A stretch of 10,628 nt of DNA from positions 1 to 10,628 of the forward strand of contig CAZQLM010000028.1 of the NCBI GenBank assembly GCA_964594175.1, in the 5' to 3' direction. Of this stretch, positions 7,013-10,628 are shown one piece after another. Positions within the stretch are counted from its first letter, which is position 1. Every line of letters starts with the position of its first letter. This DNA is from SZUA-1535 sp964594175. Its GTDB lineage: Archaea > Aenigmatarchaeota > Aenigmatarchaeia > Aenigmatarchaeales > SZUA-1535. The notes below the pieces were generated by a model, which saw only the letters and a program-made list of their open reading frames with translations, was not told the origin of the DNA and did not search any database. Made by a program: the position numbers and the translations under genes.

Positions 7013-7468
7013 TCAACACCCTATGAATTTTATTTCTTCTCTTTCTATCTCTGCCTTTGCGCTTGCGCAAATTGTTGTTATTCTCAAAAGCTTCACATTG
7101 CAAGCGTTTTCATCGAAATGAACAGTAAATACTCTTTTCTCTCCCTTCCCAAATGTTTCGTTGACTTCACTTTCCACTACCATATCATTGATCACAGCGG
7201 AAATAACAAGATATTCGAAATCTACAGAACCCTTATTTTCCAAAAGAATTGTGAAATTTCCGGAAGTTGCGTTATAAATTACCTGCTCTGCATGTATGGA
7301 AGCAAGAGAGCAATCAATCCCGTGCGAAAATTTTTCCTCACTTTCTTTTTTAGTTTCCTGAATATAGCTTTTTCCCCAGCTTGAAAGCACCATAAACACA
7401 GCGAAAGATATTCCTATGAGTAACACAACTCCTATTAATGGTGAAACAGCTTTTCGCGCACTTTTCAT
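7013..7468 (-). CDS. Archaeal type IV pilin-like / flagellin-like protein
   Basis: The 151-residue product starts with a typical archaeal class III signal: MKSARKA followed by VSPLIGVVLLIGISFAVFMV. Prepilin peptidase would be expected to cut near RKA/VSPLIG, leaving the hydrophobic helix at the N-terminus of a surface filament subunit. The rest (about 35-151) looks like a beta-rich globular domain. It has four cysteines (53, 123, 134, 151) that could form disulfides and sequons at N66, N71 and N103. No assembly ATPase or platform gene is visible nearby. It lies between a Trm5-like gene (16 nt upstream) and gatD (2 nt downstream), so it is probably co-transcribed with them. TTTAAAG on the minus strand near 7491-7497, about 25 nt before the start, could also give it its own leaderless promoter. 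Confidence 0.85.
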   Translation of the reverse strand: MKSARKAVSPLIGVVLLIGISFAVFMVLSSWGKSYIQETKKESEEKFSHGIDCSLASIHAEQVIYNATSGNFTILLENKGSVDFEYLVISAVINDMVVESEVNETFGKGEKRVFTVHFDENACNVKLLRITTICASAKAEIEREEIKFIGC

Positions 7469-7484
7469 GGTAAAACTTTTGATT

Positions 7485-8252
7485 TTATTCTTTAAATCTT
7501 TTGAATCTCAAGTCTATTCGAATTTTCCACTTCCTTGGAGCAAAAGGCAGAACTTTTTGTCTACCTATTATCTCGATTTCTGCTTTGCATTTTTCTGCTT
7601 CTCTAAAAATCTTTTCTTCAAAGTCTTCGAAGAAGTTTTCCTCAGAAGATATTCCATAAACGTGTATTACAGCATTTTTCTTGGCAAGATTGAATGCGTA
7701 TTTTAAAAATTTCCATCCATTTTCTGGGAGAGGCATTAAAACTCTGGAAAATTTTTCTTTTAAATCTTTGTAAACTTTTCTTATATCACCTTCGATTATT
7801 TTTATTTTGTTTTCTACCTTGTTTAATTTTACATTTTCAATCGCATATTTACAGGCATGTGGATTTATTTCTATGCAAGTGATTTTACAGTTTTTCATTT
7901 TTGCTATGGCTATCGCATAAGGTGCTACTCCAGCAAACATTACAAGAATTTTTTCTCCGTTCTTAACAAGTTTTGCTATTCTCTGTCTTTCGGTAGCTTC
8001 TCTCGGAGAAAAATAAACCTTTTTCGGGTCGAGTTTAAGCAGCATTCCGTATTCTTTATGGAGAACTTCCGTATTTTTATCTCCAACAATTAAACGTAAA
8101 TTATAAAGTCTATAAGCTCCGCTTCTTCCAGAGAGTTTTTTCAAAACGCTCTTAACATTTTTATGCTTTTTCATTATTTCTTCAGCTTCCTTTTTACCAC
8201 CTTTTTCTATTATAGCTACGGCTTTTTCTCTTGAACCTATTATATCGTACAT
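7485..8252 (-). CDS. trm5: Trm5-type tRNA (guanine-37-N1) methyltransferase (COG2520 family)
   Basis: Trm5 methylates N1 of guanosine 37 next to the anticodon using S-adenosylmethionine; archaeal relatives also act in wyosine synthesis. The 255-residue product has a small N-terminal D2-type region (about 1-70, starting YDIIG), HKEYG at 65-69 and YFSPREATER at 80-89. The Rossmann fold follows, with VMFAGVAPYAI (104-114) as SAM motif I, IEINPHA (127-133), GDI at 155-157 and MPLPENG (173-179). The end, LPFAPRKWKIRIDLRF, matches the family C-terminus. It lacks the N-terminal D1 domain of longer Trm5 proteins. Motif I reads FAGVAP where FAGVGP is usual, and Val stands where Asp is common just before. 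A Taw2-like role cannot be excluded. A TTTTTTAAC element (plus 8276-8285) about 27 nt before the ATG suggests a leaderless start and the main promoter of the operon. Confidence 0.85.
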   Translation of the reverse strand: MYDIIGSREKAVAIIEKGGKKEAEEIMKKHKNVKSVLKKLSGRSGAYRLYNLRLIVGDKNTEVLHKEYGMLLKLDPKKVYFSPREATERQRIAKLVKNGEKILVMFAGVAPYAIAIAKMKNCKITCIEINPHACKYAIENVKLNKVENKIKIIEGDIRKVYKDLKEKFSRVLMPLPENGWKFLKYAFNLAKKNAVIHVYGISSEENFFEDFEEKIFREAEKCKAEIEIIGRQKVLPFAPRKWKIRIDLRFKRFKE

Positions 8253-8275
8253 AGATTAAATTATGTGGTTGTTTG

Positions 8276-8285
8276 TTAAAAAATC
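8276..8285 (-). promoter_or_regulatory. Probable TATA box of the trm5-pilin-gatD-gatE operon
   Basis: The minus strand reads ATTTTTTAAC here, centred about 27 nt before the ATG at 8252. There is no ribosome binding site between, which suits a leaderless transcript. The element is weak compared with others in the window. Confidence 0.4.
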
Positions 8286-8317
8286 ATTTTTCCAAGAAAT
8301 TAATTTAAAAAAGCTAG

Positions 8318-8336
8318 GAGCAATGATAAATTGCTC
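8318..8336. promoter_or_regulatory. Perfect palindrome, possible operator
   Basis: GAGCAAT and ATTGCTC are exact inverted copies separated by GATAA. The site lies in the 142-bp divergent region between the Trm5-like gene and the V4R gene, 24 bp upstream of the V4R TATA box. No T-run follows it and neither gene ends here, so a terminator is unlikely. A dimeric regulator binding site is the simplest reading, but the protein is unknown. Confidence 0.4.
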
Positions 8337-8360
8337 AATACATTCTGCGGAACCGTAATC

Positions 8361-8372
8361 TTTATTTATAAG
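8361..8372 (+). promoter_or_regulatory. TATA box of the V4R gene
   Basis: TTTATTTATAAG is centred about 28 nt before the ATG at 8395, the spacing expected for a leaderless transcript. Confidence 0.6.
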
Positions 8373-8394
8373 AAATACAATTAAATTTTCGGTA

Positions 8395-9000
8395 ATGAAA
8401 ATGAGCGATGAAGAAAAAAAAGTGGAAACAGAGGACTTGATAGGTTTCCTTGCACGAGATATAGGACAGAAAATAATGCAGCTTTATGGTGGAAAGCCAG
8501 AGAAAATCAGAAAGAAGCTCGATGATACTGTGCACATTCTTGAATTACAAAACAGACTCACATCAATTGTACTTTTTACAATGGGTATGAAGGCCGCTGT
8601 TATGGGTGCTGGACAAACAGTTGGGAGCGCAATAGCAAGTTATATGACACTATGCTGTGATGTTGCTCAAAAAATAAAGGAATTCCAAAGTGCTACCACA
8701 CTACAAGAAGCGAAAAATTCAGAATTAGTAAAAATGTTAAAAGAGCTTTTTGAAAAAACAGGACTAGGGATATTTGAGCTAGAAGAGTTTGAAAAAGACA
8801 AACGAATCGTAGTAAGCGTTGAAGAATGTGTAGAGAGCGCAGGTTTACCGAATGTAGGAAAAAAAGTTTGCTACTATATGACAGGTTATCTTGAAGGTTT
8901 ATTTACCGTTTTTCTGGGAAAGGAAGTTAAGTGTCACGAAATTAAATGTGTGGCAAAGGGAGACGAGAAGTGCATTTTCGAAATCGAAGTAATAGAATAA
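8395..9000 (+). CDS. V4R (4-vinyl reductase) domain protein
   Basis: The 201-residue soluble product has a charged helical N-terminus (about 1-45) and a V4R domain over about 50-200. The C-terminal half carries the recognisable pattern: Cys145 in VEECVESAG, KKVCYYMTGYLEGLF (157-170), and HEIKCVAKGDEKCIFEIEV (181-199), with Cys159, 180, 185 and 193 as possible metal ligands. V4R domains are small-molecule-binding or regulatory modules related to the TRAPP Bet3 fold and to BchJ. They are common in archaea as free-standing proteins or attached to sensor and DNA-binding domains, and no DNA-binding domain is evident here. A TATA box at 8361-8372 predicts a leaderless start at 8395; an ATG at 8401 is the alternative. 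The palindrome at 8318-8336 lies just upstream, suggesting regulation. Ligand and partner are unknown. Confidence 0.82.
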   Translation: MKMSDEEKKVETEDLIGFLARDIGQKIMQLYGGKPEKIRKKLDDTVHILELQNRLTSIVLFTMGMKAAVMGAGQTVGSAIASYMTLCCDVAQKIKEFQSATTLQEAKNSELVKMLKELFEKTGLGIFELEEFEKDKRIVVSVEECVESAGLPNVGKKVCYYMTGYLEGLFTVFLGKEVKCHEIKCVAKGDEKCIFEIEVIE

Positions 9001-9032
9001 ATGAGCAAATAAAAACCAGAAATCAAATTAAA

Positions 9033-9058
9033 TTTTTTCTTAATTTTTTCGAATTTTT
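9033..9058 (+). terminator. T-rich terminator after the V4R gene
   Basis: Three runs of 5-6 T occur at 9033-9038, 9044-9049 and 9054-9058, starting 33 nt after the V4R stop. Clustered T-runs without a stem are the usual archaeal intrinsic terminator. They overlap the 3' end of the convergent gene. Confidence 0.55.
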
Positions 9059-9444
9059 CCTTCATATAGAGGTGAATACAGCGTTTTTTTCTCTTTTATT
9101 TCTTCTCCCTCTACAGCGTTATACCTTTCTTCTATCTCCTTTTCAATTTCTCCTATAAACCTATATCCTTCGCCACACATTTTTAAGATGGTGTATGCAA
9201 TCACAGCTTTTTGCACATCTTCATAAGCCAGCTCTCCACGAGACGCTTTCAAAGCAAGTTGTACACTTATAACAAACGCACCAGCTTTGTCTATGTGTTC
9301 TATGCTCCACTTTACTATTTTTATACCTTTCTCGGCTGCCTTTAGGAGCGTCTGCTTTGCTACTTCAACATAGTCACGAGCCTTTTCGCATTGCCTGAGC
9401 TGTGCCTCTACAGCATGCCCTTTTGAATGGACATATACGCACAT
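9040..9444 (-). CDS. Unrecognised small protein (134 residues)
   Basis: I do not recognise this protein. It begins MCVYVHSKGHAVEAQ and then appears mostly helical: about 15-40, 52-68 (AGAFVISVQLALKAS) and 75-108. It has a charged C-terminal tail ending LYSPLYEGKIRKN. There is no signal peptide and no clear membrane segment, and three cysteines (2, 19, 90). The reading is supported by the GGGGTGA ribosome binding site on the minus strand just before the ATG at 9444, with an in-frame GTG at 9450 inside that site, and by a clear TATA box near 9484. It converges on the V4R gene with a 39-bp gap, so the two are transcribed separately. Confidence 0.7.
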   Translation of the reverse strand: MCVYVHSKGHAVEAQLRQCEKARDYVEVAKQTLLKAAEKGIKIVKWSIEHIDKAGAFVISVQLALKASRGELAYEDVQKAVIAYTILKMCGEGYRFIGEIEKEIEERYNAVEGEEIKEKKTLYSPLYEGKIRKN

Positions 9445-9475
9445 TTTCACCCCCTAATAATAGTAACATGCAAAA

Positions 9476-9492
9476 AATTTATATATAAAATA
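9476..9492 (-). promoter_or_regulatory. TATA box of the 134-residue protein gene
   Basis: The minus strand reads TATTTTATATATAAATT, a strong TATA element centred about 40 nt before the start codon. Transcription from near 9458 would include the GGGGTGA ribosome binding site. Confidence 0.6.
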
Positions 9493-9510
9493 AAAAAGCC
9501 GAATGAAAAA

Positions 9511-9537
9511 TAGACAATTGTCTAATAACGCTGTTAT
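9511..9537. promoter_or_regulatory. Two adjacent palindromes, possible operators
   Basis: TAGACAATTGTCTA (9511-9524) is a perfect 14-bp palindrome. It is followed directly by ATAAC-GCT-GTTAT (9525-9537). They lie about 20-45 bp upstream of the TATA box of the minus-strand gene and about 30 bp before the tRNA-His TATA box. That places them well for a regulator of the protein gene, though no regulator is identified. Confidence 0.4.
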
Positions 9538-9566
9538 ACAGAAAAATAACTCTTTTGATTTAAAAA

Positions 9567-9576
9567 CTTTAAAAAC
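9567..9576 (+). promoter_or_regulatory. TATA box of tRNA-His
   Basis: CTTTAAAAAC lies about 30 nt before the tRNA 5' end, and transcription would start within a few bases of the mature RNA. A similar ATTTAAAAAC lies 8 bp upstream of it. Confidence 0.5.
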
Positions 9577-9600
9577 TTCAGGGAAATTTTCTATAAGCAT

Positions 9601-9676
9601 GGCCGCGGTGGTGTAGCGGTTAGCACAGGGGACTGTGGATCCCCTGGCCGGGGTTCAAATCCCCGCCGCGGCCCCA
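9601..9676 (+). tRNA. tRNA-His (anticodon GTG), G-1 and CCA encoded
   Basis: A full cloverleaf can be drawn. The acceptor stem GCCGCGG (9602-9608) pairs with CCGCGGC (9666-9672). The D-arm is GTGT/GCAC (9611-9626). The anticodon stem GGGGA/TCCCC (9628-9632, 9640-9644) has loop CTGTGGA with anticodon GTG at 9635-9637. The T-arm CGGGG-TTCAAAT-CCCCG spans 9649-9665. G at 9601 is the extra G-1 that marks tRNA-His, opposite discriminator C at 9673. CCA follows in the DNA at 9674-9676. No intron is present. Confidence 0.97.
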
Positions 9677-9726
9677 CTTGCAATTTACAAAGCCTTCCAA
9701 CTATATGCGGTGATAACTCTATAATA

Positions 9727-10114
9727 ATGCGATGTACGGATGGAATTAAATTGAGCGAATTTATTGATAGGAGAGTTGTTTAGAGGAAGCATTAGTAATA
9801 CCGTACACCTCCAATGGAAAGGGTGAAGGAGGTATAGGTGTGTATTTTCTCTACTTCGAGATAAAATTATACCCAAATTAAAAGAAAAGTACGGAGAGAA
9901 TGTAGTCGCCACTTGTACCGATTATTCAAGTAGAAGTTATGAAGTCAAGATTATGGATAGATGGACTTTGATCGGGTTTGTACAGTGGTCATGTGGCGTT
10001 CCCGGAGACTTTAAAGCAATTTGTCACAATGACGAAAGAGTAAAATTAGCACAAATAGTGAATATAATTCGTACACTAGTCTGCATTAGAGAAGAACTAT
10101 TCATAAACTCTTAA
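9727..10114 (+). pseudogene. Frameshifted open frame downstream of tRNA-His (unrecognised protein)
   Basis: Three overlapping open segments in successive frames read like one protein. The first starts at ATG 9727 (MRCTDGIKLSEFIDRRVV, stop at 9781). The second is open from 9771 to the stop at 9879 and contains IPYTSNGKGEGGIGVYF. The third is open from 9827 to the stop at 10112-10114 and contains SLLRDKIIPKLKEKYGENVV and then SYEVKIMDRWTLIGFVQW. The third segment is 95 codons long but has no ATG or GTG near its N-terminus. Both joins shift in the same direction, as two single-base deletions would, near 9770-9783 and near the TTTT run at 9845. It could be a decaying gene, sequencing error, or an intact gene using an unusual start in the third frame. 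No family is recognised. Confidence 0.45.
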
Positions 10115-10550
10115 AGTAAGATATTAACTTTTTACGTTGTTCTTCTTTCTCTTTTTTGAGCTTTTCATTATGTTTTCCAATTTTTGACCAGTACTCTTTT
10201 TCTATTTTTTGCACTACTTCCACAAATTCACCGATTTCTTCCTTGTGGTAAACTGCGGTACTCCAGATAGCGACCATTTCAGAACCCTCTGGCATATCTT
10301 CTGGACTTACATTCCATTCTCCAAATTTTATAGAAATAAGATTGGAAGAGTGTTCCAATGCTAAAAGTTCGGCAAGAATTTTTGCATCTCCAATTGGGCG
10401 TGGCTCAATAGGTTTGTATAACATGCACTTATATCTTGAATTATCATGGATATCCTTGTATAGATGTACACCAATTCCATACTCCTTCCATAGTCGTGGG
10501 GCTATCTCCGTTTCAATTTTTCTTTTCAGAGTTTCGTCAATGAATGTCAT
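10101..10550 (-). CDS. Unrecognised protein (149 residues)
   Basis: I do not recognise this protein. It starts MTFIDETLKRKIETEIAPRL, continues through a mixed region with PIEPRPIGDAKILAELLALE (about 47-66) and SPEDMPEGSEMVAIWS, and ends in a long charged helix. That helix (about 105-149) is rich in Lys and Glu and may form a coiled coil. There is no signal peptide or membrane segment. The ATG at 10550 is preceded on the minus strand by a G-run followed by TATAAACT, a loose ribosome binding site, and by AT-rich DNA (10566-10574) that could be a TATA box. Its last 14 bp overlap the broken frame coming from tRNA-His. It is probably an accessory gene of the tRNA-flanking region. Confidence 0.65.
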   Translation of the reverse strand: MTFIDETLKRKIETEIAPRLWKEYGIGVHLYKDIHDNSRYKCMLYKPIEPRPIGDAKILAELLALEHSSNLISIKFGEWNVSPEDMPEGSEMVAIWSTAVYHKEEIGEFVEVVQKIEKEYWSKIGKHNEKLKKEKEEQRKKLISYFKSL

Positions 10551-10570
10551 AGTTTATACCCCCCATTATT

Positions 10571-10628
10571 TTATCTGATGGATCTATGGATGTTCCTAAA
10601 AACACTCTCCCAATACATCCTACTATAT
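10571..10628 (-). CDS. Possible C-terminal end of a gene cut by the window edge
   Basis: On the minus strand one frame enters from the edge and ends at a stop at 10571-10573 after residues including MYWESVFRNIHRSIR. It would end 20 nt before the ATG at 10550, a spacing compatible with an operon. With only 18 codons in view, chance is a real possibility. A plus-strand frame from ATG 10578 is also open to the edge, and I cannot decide between them. Confidence 0.2.
   Translation of the reverse strand, partial: YSRMYWESVFRNIHRSIR

Noticed and set aside
7011..7103. Upstream extension of gatD to 7103
   Set aside because: It would overlap the pilin gene by about 90 bp and add a Lys/Arg-rich stretch foreign to the family. 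GTG 7010 has a ribosome binding site and the expected N-terminus.
6896..7384. Plus-strand open frame of 162 codons across gatD and the pilin gene
   Set aside because: It runs antisense through two well-supported genes and crosses their junction. Its Phe/Leu/Ser-rich product is what antisense reading of AT-rich archaeal genes gives.
9601..9676. Integration (att) site at tRNA-His
   Set aside because: I could not find a second copy of the tRNA 3' segment or an integrase in the window, so this stays a possibility rather than a feature.
9677..9830. C/D-box guide RNA near 9709-9745 (GGTGATAAC, GCGATGTAC)
   Set aside because: No proper pairing of C (RUGAUGA) and D (CUGA) boxes at the right spacing is present.
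9685..9912. Minus-strand open frame of 75 codons downstream of tRNA-His
   Set aside because: The plus-strand frames in the same stretch look more protein-like, and this frame has no ribosome binding site and a low-complexity product.

Overview
The window is archaeal, AT-rich and gene-dense. The evidence is a clamp-loader small subunit (RfcS), ribosomal protein eS17, RNA polymerase subunit RpoK, the archaea-specific GatD/GatE pair for Gln-tRNA(Gln), a Trm5-type methyltransferase, an archaeal pilin with a class III signal peptide, TATA boxes about 25-27 nt before several starts (leaderless genes), and GGTGAT-type ribosome binding sites elsewhere. I cannot fix the phylum. The compact genes and a GatE without its usual inserted domain suggest an uncultured euryarchaeal or DPANN-type lineage, but that is inference.

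Layout. Positions 1-22 hold the 5' end of a tRNA on the minus strand, probably initiator tRNA-Met. rfcS (88-1047, -) and a secreted transglutaminase-like protein (1093-2562, +) diverge from a very short promoter region. The transglutaminase gene overlaps the 3' end of rps17e (2534-2725, -). rps17e and rpoK (2867-3064, +) diverge, and rpoK is followed by an enolase gene (3097-4248, +), the known archaeal rpoK-eno order but without rps2 after it. Enolase converges on a minus-strand operon read as trm5-like (7485-8252), pilin-like (7013-7468), gatD (5715-7010), gatE (4241-5710), with gaps of 2-16 nt. Beyond it, a V4R-domain protein (8395-9000, +) converges on an unrecognised 134-residue protein (9040-9444, -). 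Each of these two genes has a palindrome upstream of its TATA box.

The right end is a tRNA-His gene (9601-9676) with G-1 and CCA encoded, then accessory-looking DNA: an apparently frameshifted open frame (9727-10114, +), a convergent unrecognised gene (10101-10550, -), and a possible gene end at the edge.

Most of the window is information processing: replication (RfcS), transcription (RpoK), translation (eS17, GatDE, Trm5, tRNAs), plus glycolysis (enolase) and two envelope proteins (transglutaminase-like, pilin). GatD and GatE form one enzyme: GatD releases ammonia from an amide donor, and GatE activates Glu-tRNA(Gln) and amidates it. The main oddities are a GatE lacking the GAD insertion, a short and divergent enolase, a pilin gene inside a tRNA-biology operon, and the broken frame after tRNA-His. 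I see no CRISPR array, transposase or integrase.
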